Origin: Streptomyces roseochromogenus subsp. oscitans DS 12.976
GTDB taxonomy: Bacteria > Actinomycetota > Actinomycetes > Streptomycetales > Streptomycetaceae
Reading direction: 5' to 3'
NCBI RefSeq assembly: GCF_000497445.1
Contig: NZ_CM002285.1
Location: forward strand, 8,100,070 to 8,151,025
Length of the DNA stretch: 50,956 bases
In this document: in pieces, positions 1-8,878 of the stretch
Layout: the number at the start of each line of letters is the position of its first letter
Position numbering within the stretch: the stretch's first letter is position 1
The notes under the pieces: generated by a model
What the model saw: only the letters and a program-made list of their open reading frames with translations
The model's database searches: none
Told to the model about the DNA's origin: nothing
Program-made: the position numbers and the translations under genes

Positions 1-10
1 TCCTTTTACA

Positions 11-51
11 GCTCCGGCCCTTGGGCACTGCCCAGGGGCTGGAGCTTTTTT
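11..51 (+). terminator. Intrinsic terminator of an upstream gene
   Basis: A 16-bp stem (arms 11-26 and 30-45, with two G-T pairs) and a 3-nt loop is followed by six T residues at 46-51. This is a textbook rho-independent terminator for a plus-strand gene ending before the window. It also argues against any start codon inside it for the next gene. Confidence 0.9.
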
Positions 52-107
52 GCGTTGAGGTAAGGTCAGGGGCATCGTTGGCTCGTTTTCGCACAGGAGG
101 CTCCCGG

Positions 108-716
108 GTGGAGGTCCAGGAGACGCGTGTCCAGACGGACCGGGTCCTCACCATCCCCAACATCCTCAGCATGGCACGGCTCGTCGGTGTCCCCCTCTTC
201 CTGTGGTTGATCCTCAGGCCCGAGTTCGGGGGACCCAAGAGCGACCACTGGGCCCTCCTGGTGCTGGCCTTCAGCGGGATCAGCGACTATCTCGACGGCA
301 AGCTCGCCCGGCGCTGGAATCAGATCAGCAGTCTCGGCCGGCTTCTCGACCCCGCCGCCGACCGGCTGTATGTACTTTCCACGCTGGTCGGACTCACCTG
401 GCGGGGGATCCTCCCGCTCTGGCTGACCGCCCTTCTGCTCGCACGAGAGCTGATGCTCCTGGTGATGGTGGGCATCCTCCGCCGGCATGGGTATCCGCCG
501 CCGCAGGTGAACTTCCTCGGGAAGGCCGCCACCTTCAACCTGATGTACGCCTTCCCGTTGCTGCTCCTTAGCGATGGACACGGTTGGATCGCGTCACTCG
601 CTGCTATTTTCGGATGGGCGTTCGCCGGGTGGGGTACAACGCTCTACTGGTGGGCAGGAGTGCTCTACGTGGTACAGGTCCGCCGTTTGGTCCGTGCGGA
701 CGCCATGGCCGATTGA
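108..716 (+). CDS. CDP-alcohol phosphatidyltransferase (cardiolipin/PG synthase type)
   Basis: This is a 202-residue integral membrane enzyme of phospholipid synthesis. The CDP-alcohol phosphotransferase signature D-x2-DG-x2-AR-x8-G-x3-D-x3-D is complete, running from SDYLDGKLAR to GRLLDPAAD, so metal binding and catalysis should be intact. Several hydrophobic helices surround it, for example around WLTALLLARELMLLVM. The GTG at 108 was chosen because AGGAGG lies at 95-100; an earlier in-frame start at 21 would fall inside the upstream terminator. Established context: in Streptomyces coelicolor the neighbour of the mannose-1-phosphate guanylyltransferase-like gene is the eukaryotic-type cardiolipin synthase SCO1389, and in mycobacteria the equivalent is pgsA2 (Rv1822). 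Cardiolipin synthase is the preferred call by synteny; phosphatidylglycerophosphate synthase is the alternative. Confidence 0.88.
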   Translation: MEVQETRVQTDRVLTIPNILSMARLVGVPLFLWLILRPEFGGPKSDHWALLVLAFSGISDYLDGKLARRWNQISSLGRLLDPAADRLYVLSTLVGLTWRGILPLWLTALLLARELMLLVMVGILRRHGYPPPQVNFLGKAATFNLMYAFPLLLLSDGHGWIASLAAIFGWAFAGWGTTLYWWAGVLYVVQVRRLVRADAMAD

Positions 717-830
717 GCTCGGCGATTGTCCGGACGTAGCGCCACGATGGCCCGCGGTGGAAAAGTGCGGGACAATCTGGACGGGTGAAGTCGGCTAGAC
801 CGTCGTCTCTTGGAGGAGGACGCTTCCGAC

Positions 831-3326
831 ATGAAGGCCGTCGTGATGGCCGGGGGCGAAGGCACCCGCCTGCGCCCCATGACCTCTAGCATGCCCAAGC
901 CGCTCCTGCCCGTGGCCAACCGCCCGATCATGGAGCATGTGCTACGGCTGCTCAAAAGGCACGGGCTCACCGAGACCGTCGTCACCGTCCAGTTCCTGGC
1001 ATCGCTCGTCAAGAACTACTTCGGCGACGGCGAAGAGCTCGGAATGGAGCTCACGTATGCCAATGAGGAGAAGCCACTCGGTACCGCCGGAAGCGTCAAG
1101 AACGCCGAAGAGGCGTTGAAGGACGATGCCTTCCTCGTCATCTCCGGTGATGCCCTGACCGACTTCGACCTCACGGAGCTGATCAATTTCCACAAGGAGA
1201 AGGGCGCGCTGGTCACGGTCTGTCTGACCCGGGTGCCCAATCCCCTGGAGTTCGGCATCACGATCGTCGACGAGGAAGGCAAGGTCGAGCGATTCCTGGA
1301 GAAGCCGACCTGGGGGCAGGTCTTCTCCGACACTGTCAACACGGGCATCTATGTCATGGAGCCCGAGGTATTCAACTACGTCGAACCCGATGTTCCGGTC
1401 GACTGGTCCGGTGATGTCTTCCCGCAGTTGATGAAGGACGGCAAGCCGATCTACGGCTATGTCGCCGAGGGCTACTGGGAGGACGTCGGCACCCACGAGA
1501 GCTATGTGAAGGCCCAGGCCGACGTGCTTGAGGGCAAGGTCAACGTCGACATCGACGGTTTCGAGATCTCCCCGGGCGTGTGGGTCGCGGAAGGCGCTGA
1601 GGTGCATCCCGACGCCGTACTGCGCGGTCCGCTGTATATCGGCGACTACGCGAAGGTCGAGGCCGGAGCCGAGATTCGCGAACACACCGTCGTCGGCTCC
1701 AATGTCGTCGTCAAGAGCGGGGCCTTTCTGCACAAGGCTGTCGTGCACGACAACGTGTACGTCGGGCAGCACAGCAATCTGCGCGGCTGTGTCGTCGGCA
1801 AGAACACCGACATCATGCGGGCCGCGCGGATCGAGGACGGCGCGGTCATCGGTGACGAGTGCCTGATCGGCGAGGAATCGATCGTTCAGGGCAATGTCCG
1901 GGTCTATCCCTTCAAGACCATCGAGGCCGGTGCCTTCGTCAACACCTCCGTCATCTGGGAGTCCAGAGGGCAGGCCCAGCTGTTCGGCGCCCGGGGTGTG
2001 TCCGGCATCCTGAACGTCGAGATCACGCCGGAACTGGCCGTGCGGCTGGCCGGCGCCTATGCGACGACCCTCAAGAAGGGCTCCACGGTCACCACGGCCC
2101 GCGATCACTCCCGAGGCGCCCGGGCGCTCAAACGGGCGGTGATCTCCGCGCTGCAGGCCAGCGCCATCGACGTACGCGACCTGGAGAACGTACCGCTGCC
2201 CGTGGCCCGGCAGCAGACCGCGCGCGGCAGTGCCGGCGGCATCATGATCCGGACCTCGCCGGGGGTGCCGGACTCGGTCGACATCATGTTCTTCGACGGC
2301 AACGGCGCCGATCTGTCGCAGGGTGGTCAGCGCAAGCTGGACCGGGTGTTCGCGCGCCAGGAGTACCGGCGGGCGTTCCCCGGTGAGATCGGGGACCTCT
2401 ACTTCCCGGCGAGCGTCTTCGACTCGTACACCGGCTCGCTGCTGCGCAATGTCGACACGACCGGGATCGCGGATTCCGGACTGAAGGTCGTCGTGGACGC
2501 CTCGAACGGCAGTGCCGGGCTCGTGCTGCCCAGCCTGCTCGGCAAGCTCGGCGTGGACTCGCTGACCATCAACCCCGGTCTCGACGAGGCCCGGCCCACC
2601 GAGACGGCCGAGATGCGGCGCAACGGTCTGGTCCGGCTGGGCGAGATAGTGGCCTCCTCGGGCGCCGCGTTCGGTGTCCGGTTCGACCCCGTGGGCGAGC
2701 GGCTGTCGCTCGTGGACGAGAAGGGCCGGATCATCGAGGACGACCGTGCGCTGCTGGTCATGCTGGACCTGGTGGCCGCCGAGCGGCGCAGCGGGCGAGT
2801 GGCGCTGCCGGTGACCACGACCCGGATCGCCGAACAGGTGGCCGCCTACCATGGCACCCAGGTCGAGTGGACGACCACCTCGCCCGACGACCTCACGCGC
2901 GTGGGCGGCGAAGAGGGCACCATCTTCGGCGGTGACGGCAAGGGCGGGTTCATCGTCCCCGAGTTCAGCAGCGTCTACGACGGCACGGCGGCCTTCGTAC
3001 GGCTGATCGGGCTGGTGGCCCGCACGCAGCTCACGCTGAGCCAGATCGATGCGCGGATCCCGCGGGCGCACGTCCTGAAGCGGGACCTGGCTACGCCGTG
3101 GGCGGTCAAGGGTCTGGTCATGCGGCGGGTGGTCGAGGCTGCCGGTGATCGCTTTGTCGACACGACGGACGGGGTGCGGGTCGTGGAGACCGACGGCCGT
3201 TGGGTGATGGTGCTGCCCGACCCGGCCGAGGCCGTCACCCATCTGTGGGCCGAGGGGCCGGACGACGCCTCGGCGCAGGCGCTGCTCGACGAGTGGTCGG
3301 CCGTCGTGGACAGCGCCGGACGCTAA
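831..3326 (+). CDS. Mannose-1-phosphate guanylyltransferase-like protein with degenerate phosphomannomutase domain
   Basis: This 831-residue fusion has three parts. Residues 1-230 form a nucleotidyltransferase domain with the signature GGEGTRLRP near residues 8-16. Residues 250-370 form left-handed beta-helix hexapeptide repeats. Residues 380-831 resemble phosphomannomutase. The first part would make GDP-mannose (or another NDP-sugar) from sugar-1-phosphate and NTP, feeding glycan or polyprenol-phosphate mannose synthesis. The mutase half looks inactive: the phosphoserine loop reads [10 protein letters not shown] (about 470-480), the metal loop FDPVGER (about 617-623) instead of DGDADR, and the sugar loop GGDGKGG instead of GGEESGH. 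ATG 831 follows GGAGGAGG at 812-819; the upstream TTG at 810 is rejected. The gene corresponds to S. coelicolor SCO1388 by neighbourhood. Confidence 0.88.
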   Translation: MKAVVMAGGEGTRLRPMTSSMPKPLLPVANRPIMEHVLRLLKRHGLTETVVTVQFLASLVKNYFGDGEELGMELTYANEEKPLGTAGSVKNAEEALKDDAFLVISGDALTDFDLTELINFHKEKGALVTVCLTRVPNPLEFGITIVDEEGKVERFLEKPTWGQVFSDTVNTGIYVMEPEVFNYVEPDVPVDWSGDVFPQLMKDGKPIYGYVAEGYWEDVGTHESYVKAQADVLEGKVNVDIDGFEISPGVWVAEGAEVHPDAVLRGPLYIGDYAKVEAGAEIREHTVVGSNVVVKSGAFLHKAVVHDNVYVGQHSNLRGCVVGKNTDIMRAARIEDGAVIGDECLIGEESIVQGNVRVYPFKTIEAGAFVNTSVIWESRGQAQLFGARGVSGILNVEITPELAVRLAGAYATTLKKGSTVTTARDHSRGARALKRAVISALQASAIDVRDLENVPLPVARQQTARGSAGGIMIRTSPGVPDSVDIMFFDGNGADLSQGGQRKLDRVFARQEYRRAFPGEIGDLYFPASVFDSYTGSLLRNVDTTGIADSGLKVVVDASNGSAGLVLPSLLGKLGVDSLTINPGLDEARPTETAEMRRNGLVRLGEIVASSGAAFGVRFDPVGERLSLVDEKGRIIEDDRALLVMLDLVAAERRSGRVALPVTTTRIAEQVAAYHGTQVEWTTTSPDDLTRVGGEEGTIFGGDGKGGFIVPEFSSVYDGTAAFVRLIGLVARTQLTLSQIDARIPRAHVLKRDLATPWAVKGLVMRRVVEAAGDRFVDTTDGVRVVETDGRWVMVLPDPAEAVTHLWAEGPDDASAQALLDEWSAVVDSAGR

Positions 3327-3367
3327 GGCGGCACACGCCTTCGGACGGCAAAATCCACGCACGCGCG

Positions 3368-3407
3368 CGTGCCGGACAAGTGTCCCCAAGGGGGCCTGTC
3401 CGGCACG
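3368..3407 (+). terminator. Hairpin terminator after the guanylyltransferase-like gene
   Basis: A perfect 11-bp inverted repeat, CGTGCCGGACA (3368-3378) and TGTCCGGCACG (3397-3407), encloses a loop with its own CCCC-AA-GGGG stem. It has no T tract, as is usual for Streptomyces terminators. Confidence 0.6.
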
Positions 3408-3457
3408 CCGGTGGGGCCATTCGGAGGAACCGCGCGCGACATGCGACGATGTGCGGC

Positions 3458-4366
3458 ATGCCGCAGCAACCCCCCGTTCGGAGCAGCGCCACGCAGGCGC
3501 ACCGCCCGGACGCCTCCATGTCGTTGATCACCAACGTCATGGACCACAGCCTCGACGACGGATACGCCGAGGCCGCCGCCCGGAGGAAGTCCCGGGGCGA
3601 GGGCGGGCTGCCCAAGACCCTCAGGGCGAAGCTGGGCCTCGCCGCCGGCCTTGTCCTCGCGGCGCTGGTCGTGACCGTGGGGGCGGCACAGACGCAGGCG
3701 GCGGCGCCCGTGGTGGCCAAGGAGCGCCAGGAGCTGATCGACCGCGTCGACAGTGAGACCACAGCGGCGGACAAGCTCGAAGGCACGGTCGACAAACTGC
3801 GTGACGATGTCAGCGCGCGTCAGCGGGCGGCCCTGAAGTCGAGCGGCGGCAGCACGCAGGCGGATCTGGTGGATGTGCTGTCGGGCGCCACCGCGGTCCA
3901 CGGGCCCGGCGTCAAGCTCGTCGTGAACGACGCCAAAGAGGCCAGCACCGGTGGCGACGGCACCAATCCGCGGGAGACCTCGGGGTTCTCCGACACCGGC
4001 CGCGTGCGCGACCGGGACATGCAGCGCGTGATCAACGGGCTGTGGCAGTCCGGCGCGGAGGCCGTCTCCATCAACGGCCAGCGGCTGACCGCCCTGTCCG
4101 CGATCAGGGCCGCGGGAGACGCGATACTGGTCGACAACAGGCCGCTGGTGCCGCCGTACACGGTGCTGGCGGTGGGGGATGGGGAACGGATGAGCACCAA
4201 GTTCCAGAACGGCGACGACGGCCTGTACCTGCACGCCCTGGAGCAGAACTTCGGCATCCGCGCCACCATCTCCACGGAGGGTGACATGCGGTTGCCCGCC
4301 GCACCCAGTGTGATCGTACGTACAGCACAGCCGAGCACCGAGAAGACTGAGAAGGGCACATCGTGA
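3458..4366 (+). CDS. DUF881 family membrane protein, first copy
   Basis: This is a protein of about 302 residues with a short cytoplasmic N-terminus, one transmembrane helix (LGLAAGLVLAALVVTVG, roughly residues 52-70), a coiled-coil stretch, and an extracytoplasmic DUF881 domain. No enzymatic activity is known for the family. It is the first of three overlapping genes (DUF881, sbp, DUF881), the same arrangement as mycobacterial Rv1823-Rv1825, so the three products may form one envelope complex (inference). The start is uncertain: ATG 3458 gives the usual family N-terminus but no good SD precedes it, and ATG 3449 is possible. The stop overlaps the next start by the 4 bp GTGA, so translation is probably coupled. 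Confidence 0.82.
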   Translation: MPQQPPVRSSATQAHRPDASMSLITNVMDHSLDDGYAEAAARRKSRGEGGLPKTLRAKLGLAAGLVLAALVVTVGAAQTQAAAPVVAKERQELIDRVDSETTAADKLEGTVDKLRDDVSARQRAALKSSGGSTQADLVDVLSGATAVHGPGVKLVVNDAKEASTGGDGTNPRETSGFSDTGRVRDRDMQRVINGLWQSGAEAVSINGQRLTALSAIRAAGDAILVDNRPLVPPYTVLAVGDGERMSTKFQNGDDGLYLHALEQNFGIRATISTEGDMRLPAAPSVIVRTAQPSTEKTEKGTS

Positions 4367-4695
4367 TCGCCGTACTGGGCCTCGTCGTGGGAGTGGTGGC
4401 CGGACTGTTGGTCCGGCCCGAGGTTCCGGCGGTCGTCGAGCCTTACCTGCCGATCGCCGTGGTCGCGGCGCTGGACGCCGTGTTCGGCGGTCTTCGGGCC
4501 ATGCTCGACGGCATCTTCGACGACAAGGTCTTCGTGGTGTCGTTCCTGTCCAACGTGGTCGTCGCAGCGCTGATCGTCTTCCTCGGTGACAAGTTGGGCG
4601 TGGGCGCGCAGCTGTCCACGGGTGTCGTGGTGGTCCTGGGTATCCGGATCTTCTCCAACGCTGCGGCGATCCGGCGCCACGTGTTCCGGGCGTGA
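4363..4695 (+). CDS. sbp: Small basic membrane protein, DUF1290 (sbp)
   Basis: This 110-residue protein has three hydrophobic segments, starting IAVLGLVVGVVAGLL and including VVAALIVFLGD, and a basic tail ending RRHVFRA. It matches the small basic protein (Sbp) family seen next to division and envelope genes in Gram-positive bacteria; its biochemical role is unknown. GTG 4363 overlaps the stop of the first DUF881 gene (GTGA), and its own stop overlaps the next start in the same way, so all three are translationally coupled. Confidence 0.85.
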   Translation: MIAVLGLVVGVVAGLLVRPEVPAVVEPYLPIAVVAALDAVFGGLRAMLDGIFDDKVFVVSFLSNVVVAALIVFLGDKLGVGAQLSTGVVVVLGIRIFSNAAAIRRHVFRA

Positions 4696-5531
4696 CACCG
4701 ATGAGCGAGGAGAACGAGCGGCCGGAGAACAGGCTGCGCAAGGAACTGCCCGAGGAGGTGCCCGCGCGGGCACCGGAGCCGGCGCCCGAGGAGAAGACGC
4801 AGGCGCCGCTGAGCGGGCGGCAGCGGCTGGTCAAGGGGCTGTGGCCGCCGCGGGTCACCCGGGCCCAACTCATCGTCGCCCTGCTGCTGTTCGGCCTCGG
4901 CTTCGGGCTCGCGGTGCAGGTGGCGTCGAACAGCAACAGTGACAGCGCGCTGCGCGGCGCACGCCAGGAAGATCTTGTTCGCATCCTCGATGAACTGGAT
5001 TCGCGTACTCAGCGTCTTGAGGACGAGAAGCAGGGACTCGAAAAGCAGCGCCAGGAGCTGCAGAGCAGCTCCGACCAGGCCGCGGAGGCTCGCAGGCAGA
5101 CGGCCGAGAAGGAGAAGCAACTCGGCATTCTGGCGGGCACCGTGGCGGCGCAGGGTCCCGGCATCACGATGACCATCGAGGACACGAAGGGGACGGTCAA
5201 GGCGGACATGCTGCTCGACGCGATCCAGGAGCTGCGCGCGGCCGGTGCGGAGGCGATCCAGGTCAACGGGGTCCGGGTGGTCGCGGGCACCTACTTCACG
5301 GATTCCGGCAAGAGCGTCGCCGTCGACGGGAACAAGATCAACGCCCCCTATCGTTTCCAGGTCATCGGCAAGCCGCAGGACCTGGAGCCCGCGCTGAACA
5401 TCCCGGGAGGCGTGGTGCAGACGCTGGAGAAGGAGCAGGCCACGGTGACGGTCGAGCAGTCGGACAAGATCATCGTGGACGCCTTGCGACAGGCGAAGCG
5501 GCCTGACTACGCTCGGTCGTCCTCCCAGTGA
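4692..5531 (+). CDS. DUF881 family membrane protein, second copy
   Basis: This 279-residue paralogue of the gene two positions upstream has a charged N-terminal region of about 55 residues rich in Glu and Pro, one transmembrane helix (LIVALLLFGLGFGLAVQVA), a strong coiled coil (residues about 85-145, rich in E, Q, K and R) and a DUF881 domain. The GTG at 4692 overlaps the preceding stop; ATG 4701 nine bases on is an equally possible start. The long acidic cytoplasmic tail distinguishes it from the first DUF881 protein and may be a partner-binding segment (inference). The following 190 bp (5532-5721) contain no gene I can support. Confidence 0.85.
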   Translation: MTPMSEENERPENRLRKELPEEVPARAPEPAPEEKTQAPLSGRQRLVKGLWPPRVTRAQLIVALLLFGLGFGLAVQVASNSNSDSALRGARQEDLVRILDELDSRTQRLEDEKQGLEKQRQELQSSSDQAAEARRQTAEKEKQLGILAGTVAAQGPGITMTIEDTKGTVKADMLLDAIQELRAAGAEAIQVNGVRVVAGTYFTDSGKSVAVDGNKINAPYRFQVIGKPQDLEPALNIPGGVVQTLEKEQATVTVEQSDKIIVDALRQAKRPDYARSSSQ

Positions 5532-5721
5532 ACCGGCGGTGCATGGGGGACGTCCGGCAGGGGCATGAGGTTGCGGGGGGTCGGCGCACCGAAGGGGTGG
5601 CGCGTGATGGAAACTGTCTGGTGGATACGGACGTTGTGAGAATGTCCGGCTCGGCCGGTGTAGGCAATCAGGGTTCGTCCTGCCCCACGGGCGGGTCTGT
5701 TTCGGTCAAGGGGAATCGCCC

Positions 5722-6552
5722 GTGAAGTTGTTTGCGAAGTTGTTCGGCAAGAGCGCGCGAGAGGGCAGCGACAACGCGACCGCTCGGCATCGCGCGCAGC
5801 CTGACGCGGAGGGCCAGCGCCCGCTGTTCCGGGACCAGCTCGCTGGTCCGGGCGGTGACATTTCCGGAGGTCAGGGCGGGGCGTCGGTTGACCCTGCCCA
5901 GTCTGGCGGCATAGGTTTCGGGCAGCCGTCAGCCTCAGGTGCGGGCGGAGGATTCGCCTCCGGTCCGTACGCGTCCAACGCCCCTGCGGGGCAACCGCAG
6001 CAGGAGGATCCGTCCATGTCGGTCCTGGTGTGTACGAGGTGCGGTAACCGCAACGCAGAAAACGCCCGCTTCTGCTCCAACTGCGGCGCGCCGCTGCGCC
6101 CGGGAGCGGTGCCGGAGCGCGCCGCGGAGACGACGTCCACGATCTCCATCTCGGGTCTCGAAGCCTACGACTCCGAGGTGACCGGGCAGACGCAGATGCC
6201 GATGCTGTCGCCGGAGGCGCAGGCCGCGGTGGACGCGTTGCCGCCGGGCTCGGCGCTGCTCGTGGTGCGCCGGGGACCGAACTCGGGCAGCCGCTTCCTG
6301 CTGGACAGCGACCTGACCACGGCCGGCCGTCATCCGCAGAGTGACATCTTCCTGGACGACGTCACGGTCTCGCGTCGGCACGTGGAGTTCCGGCGCTCCC
6401 CGGACGGCTCCTTCACGGTGGCCGACGTCGGCAGTCTGAACGGCACGTACGTGAACCGCGAGCGGATCGACCAGGTTGCTCTGTCGAACGGCGACGAGGT
6501 GCAGATCGGCAAGTACCGGCTGGTGTTCTACGCGAGCCGGCAGGGCATCTGA
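5722..6552 (+). CDS. GarA/OdhI-type FHA protein with N-terminal zinc ribbon
   Basis: This 276-residue protein has, in order: a low-complexity N-terminus (1-98) beginning MKLFAKLFGK, a zinc ribbon (C104, C107, C118, C121), the phospho-acceptor motif ETTS at 136-139, and a C-terminal FHA domain with GRHPQSDIFLDD and VSRRH. The ETTS motif and FHA domain closely match mycobacterial GarA (Rv1827) and corynebacterial OdhI, which bind and inhibit 2-oxoglutarate dehydrogenase until phosphorylated by PknB/PknG-type kinases. The same role in TCA/glutamate control is likely here. Two starts are credible: GTG 5722 with AAGGGGA upstream, and ATG 6016 with a perfect AGGAGG at 6002-6007, which would give a 178-residue protein close to GarA size. 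I keep the longer form because codon usage before 6016 looks coding. Confidence 0.87.
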   Translation: MKLFAKLFGKSAREGSDNATARHRAQPDAEGQRPLFRDQLAGPGGDISGGQGGASVDPAQSGGIGFGQPSASGAGGGFASGPYASNAPAGQPQQEDPSMSVLVCTRCGNRNAENARFCSNCGAPLRPGAVPERAAETTSTISISGLEAYDSEVTGQTQMPMLSPEAQAAVDALPPGSALLVVRRGPNSGSRFLLDSDLTTAGRHPQSDIFLDDVTVSRRHVEFRRSPDGSFTVADVGSLNGTYVNRERIDQVALSNGDEVQIGKYRLVFYASRQGI

Positions 6553-6556
6553 CCCG

Positions 6557-6578
6557 CCCCCGGACCGGTGTCCGGGGG
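6557..6578 (+). terminator. Hairpin between the FHA gene and the MerR gene
   Basis: A perfect 9-bp stem, CCCCCGGAC (6557-6565) and GTCCGGGGG (6570-6578), has a 4-nt loop. It ends only 17 bp before the next start codon, so it may attenuate rather than abolish readthrough. Confidence 0.65.
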
Positions 6579-6595
6579 GACCCCAGGGAAGGTCC

Positions 6596-7333
6596 ATGCT
6601 TCAAACACCGAGCGGCGGTGCCGGAAGCGGTACCGCCGCCAGGGACAGTGGGCTGATGAGCATCGGCACGGTGCTGAACGTGCTGCGCGAGGAGTTCCCC
6701 GAAGTCACCATCTCCAAGATCCGTTTCCTGGAGTCCGAGGGGCTCATCGAGCCGCAGCGGACCCCTTCGGGGTACCGCAAGTTCAGCACCGGGGATGTCG
6801 AGCGCCTCGCCCATGTGCTGAGGATGCAGCGGGACCACTATCTGCCGCTCAAGGTGATCCGCGAGCATCTGGACGCCATGGAGAAGGGCGAGGCCGTCCA
6901 GCTGCCCGTCGTGGGACGTCAGCGTATCGGGGAGGACGCTCCGGAGCCGATGCGGGCACCCTCGGTGGCCCGGGTGGGCAGGGCCGAGCTGCTGGCGGCC
7001 GCGGAGATCGACGAGGGCGAGCTGAAGGAGTGGGAGTCGTACGGGCTGATCGCTCCCCTGGAGGACGGGGCGTACGACGCCGAGGCGGTCACCGTGGCCT
7101 CGTTGGTGGCCGAACTGGGCCGGTTCGGGATCGAGCCACGCCACCTCCGGGTGATGAAGGGGGCCGCCGACCGCGAGGCGGGCCTTGTGGATCAGGTGGT
7201 GGCCCCGCTGAAGCGCCATCGCAACCCGCAGACCAGGGCCCATGCCGAGGCGCGTACGAAGGAACTGGCGGCGCTGACGGTGAAGCTGCACGCGGCACTG
7301 GTCCAGACCGCTCTCGGGGTGCGGCTGCCGTGA
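6596..7333 (+). CDS. ftsR: MerR-family regulator, FtsR/Rv1828 type
   Basis: This 245-residue regulator has a MerR winged HTH near its N-terminus (SIGTVLNVLREEFPEVTISK, then IRFLESEGLI and TPSGYRKF) and a C-terminal effector half. It matches the Rv1828 family; the Corynebacterium glutamicum member FtsR activates ftsZ. Its place directly after the GarA-type gene is the same as in mycobacteria, which supports the assignment. ATG 6596 is preceded by AGGGAAGG at 6585-6592. An internal ATG at 6656, right before the HTH, is a less likely start. The symbol is given by family resemblance; the target promoter in this organism cannot be seen in the window. Confidence 0.8.
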   Translation: MLQTPSGGAGSGTAARDSGLMSIGTVLNVLREEFPEVTISKIRFLESEGLIEPQRTPSGYRKFSTGDVERLAHVLRMQRDHYLPLKVIREHLDAMEKGEAVQLPVVGRQRIGEDAPEPMRAPSVARVGRAELLAAAEIDEGELKEWESYGLIAPLEDGAYDAEAVTVASLVAELGRFGIEPRHLRVMKGAADREAGLVDQVVAPLKRHRNPQTRAHAEARTKELAALTVKLHAALVQTALGVRLP

Positions 7334-7419
7334 AACGCCGGGGCCGGGCGGCGGCCGGATCGGGCACCTGTTCCCGGCCCGACTACCCAAACATCCCGGG
7401 CACGGCCTAGGGTTGCTGT

Positions 7420-7893
7420 GTGAACGAGCTCGATGTCGTAGGTGTCCGGGTCGAAATGCCCTCCAACCAACCGATCGTGCTCCTGCGCGAAGTGGGAGGC
7501 GACCGTTACCTCCCCATCTGGATCGGACCAGGGGAGGCGACGGCGATCGCGTTCGCCCAGCAGGGCATGGCCCCGGCCAGGCCGCTGACCCACGACCTGT
7601 TCAAGGACGTGCTGGAGGCCGTCGGCCAGGAGCTGACCGAAGTACGCATCACCGATCTGCGCGAGGGTGTCTTCTACGCGGAGCTGGTCTTCGCCAGCGG
7701 CGTCGAGGTCAGCGCCCGTCCTTCCGACGCCATAGCGCTGGCCCTGCGCACCGGAACGCCGATCTACGGCAGCGACACGGTGCTGGACGACGCCGGCATC
7801 GCCATCCCGGACGAGCAGGAGGACGAAGTGGAGAAGTTCCGCGAGTTCCTCGACCAGATCTCGCCCGAGGACTTCGGCACGAGCAGCCAGTGA
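7420..7893 (+). CDS. DUF151 bifunctional nuclease family protein
   Basis: This is a 157-residue soluble protein of the DUF151 (bifunctional nuclease) family, with the conserved stretches LPIWIGPGEATAIA and ARPSDAIALALRTGTPIY. Plant relatives have nuclease activity, but the bacterial role is unproven. The position between two MerR genes matches Rv1829. No SD is present. A -10-like TAGGGT at 7408-7413 ends six bases before GTG 7420, so the mRNA is probably leaderless and the gene has its own promoter. Confidence 0.87.
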   Translation: MNELDVVGVRVEMPSNQPIVLLREVGGDRYLPIWIGPGEATAIAFAQQGMAPARPLTHDLFKDVLEAVGQELTEVRITDLREGVFYAELVFASGVEVSARPSDAIALALRTGTPIYGSDTVLDDAGIAIPDEQEDEVEKFREFLDQISPEDFGTSSQ

Positions 7894-8062
7894 GAGCGAG
7901 CGCCCGGTGCGCGCCGATGTCCCGTGCCCGGGCAATTGCCACCGGCTATTGAGGGCGTCCTACGGCCCCCCGCCAACGCATTCGGCTAGCCTTTCCCCGC
8001 GGTGGGACACGGGAAACCACTCCTAGGGTGATTATCACTCGGCGTGCCGAGTGTGGCGATCG

Positions 8063-8091
8063 TTGACGCACCCCTGGTGACTGCCTACCGT
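8063..8091 (+). promoter_or_regulatory. Promoter of the second MerR gene
   Basis: TTGACG (8063-8068) and TACCGT (8086-8091) are separated by exactly 17 bp, a good principal-sigma (HrdB type) promoter. Transcription would start near 8098, downstream of the longer ATG option, which supports the GTG start at 8122. Confidence 0.75.
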
Positions 8092-8121
8092 CGTGAAGGC
8101 AGGTCAAGGACGGAGGTCGGC

Positions 8122-8766
8122 GTGAGAACCAGCGGCGACGGTACGGCTGGGGGTGCTCCCGTGCGCGGTCTCGGGGAGAGCGGTCCGTACCCGGTTCACA
8201 GCAGCGCGGTGGATCACGCTCCGCAACGGCCGACGGCGGTGCCGAACGGCGGAGGGGCGGCGTCCATGGCGTCGGAACAGATCGGCTATCGCGGGCCCAC
8301 GGCCTGCGCGGCCGCCGGCATCACCTACCGACAGCTCGACTACTGGGCCCGTACCGGCCTCGTCGAGCCGAGCGTGCGGCCCGCGTACGGGTCGGGCACA
8401 CAGCGTCTGTACAGCTTCCGGGACGTCGTCGTCCTGAAGATCGTCAAGCGCTTCCTGGACACGGGCGTGTCGCTCCAGAACATCCGCTCCGCCGTGCAGC
8501 ACCTCAGAGAACGCGGTTTCCGCGATCTGGAGCGGATGACGCTGATGAGCGACGGCGCCACGGTCTACGAGTGCACCTCGCCGGACGAGGTCCACGCCCT
8601 GCTCCAGGGCGGTCAGGGCATCTTCGGGATCGCCGTCGGCGTGGTGTGGCGGGATGTGGAAAGCGCGCTCTCCCAGCTGCACGGCGAGCGCATCGACACC
8701 GGCGAGACCCTCGTCGGGCACAACCCCGCCGACGAGCTGGCACGGCGCCGCAACCGGGCGGTCTGA
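8122..8766 (+). CDS. MerR-family regulator, Rv1830 type
   Basis: This 214-residue regulator has a disordered N-terminal region of about 50 residues followed by a MerR HTH (GPTACAAAGITYRQLDYWA, then RTGLVEPSVRPAYGSGTQRL) and a helical C-terminal half with a dimerisation helix (VVLKIVKRFLDTGVSLQNI). It matches the Rv1830 family located near gcvP in mycobacteria. GTG 8122 has GGAGGT at 8112-8117 and lies just downstream of a strong promoter at 8063-8091; an upstream in-frame start at 8044 would begin inside the promoter. The target genes are not visible here. Confidence 0.83.
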   Translation: MRTSGDGTAGGAPVRGLGESGPYPVHSSAVDHAPQRPTAVPNGGGAASMASEQIGYRGPTACAAAGITYRQLDYWARTGLVEPSVRPAYGSGTQRLYSFRDVVVLKIVKRFLDTGVSLQNIRSAVQHLRERGFRDLERMTLMSDGATVYECTSPDEVHALLQGGQGIFGIAVGVVWRDVESALSQLHGERIDTGETLVGHNPADELARRRNRAV

Positions 8767-8878
8767 CTCCGCTGCGGCGGTCTGACGCCCGTAAGGCGAT
8801 CCGGCAGCGGTACGGCGGTCCGACACCGGGCCTTTCGGGGCCGGGGCATTGTCAGTGCCGTGGTGCAGCATCGGAGAT

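Noticed and set aside
942..3389. 815-aa minus-strand open frame across the guanylyltransferase gene
   Set aside because: It is the antisense shadow of a well-supported gene, with His/Gln/Arg/Val-rich composition typical of complementary high-GC frames.
5609..5635. GGAAA-N19-GTT as an ECF (SigR-like) promoter before the FHA gene
   Set aside because: The match is one base off in both the element and the spacer, too weak in a 190-bp search.
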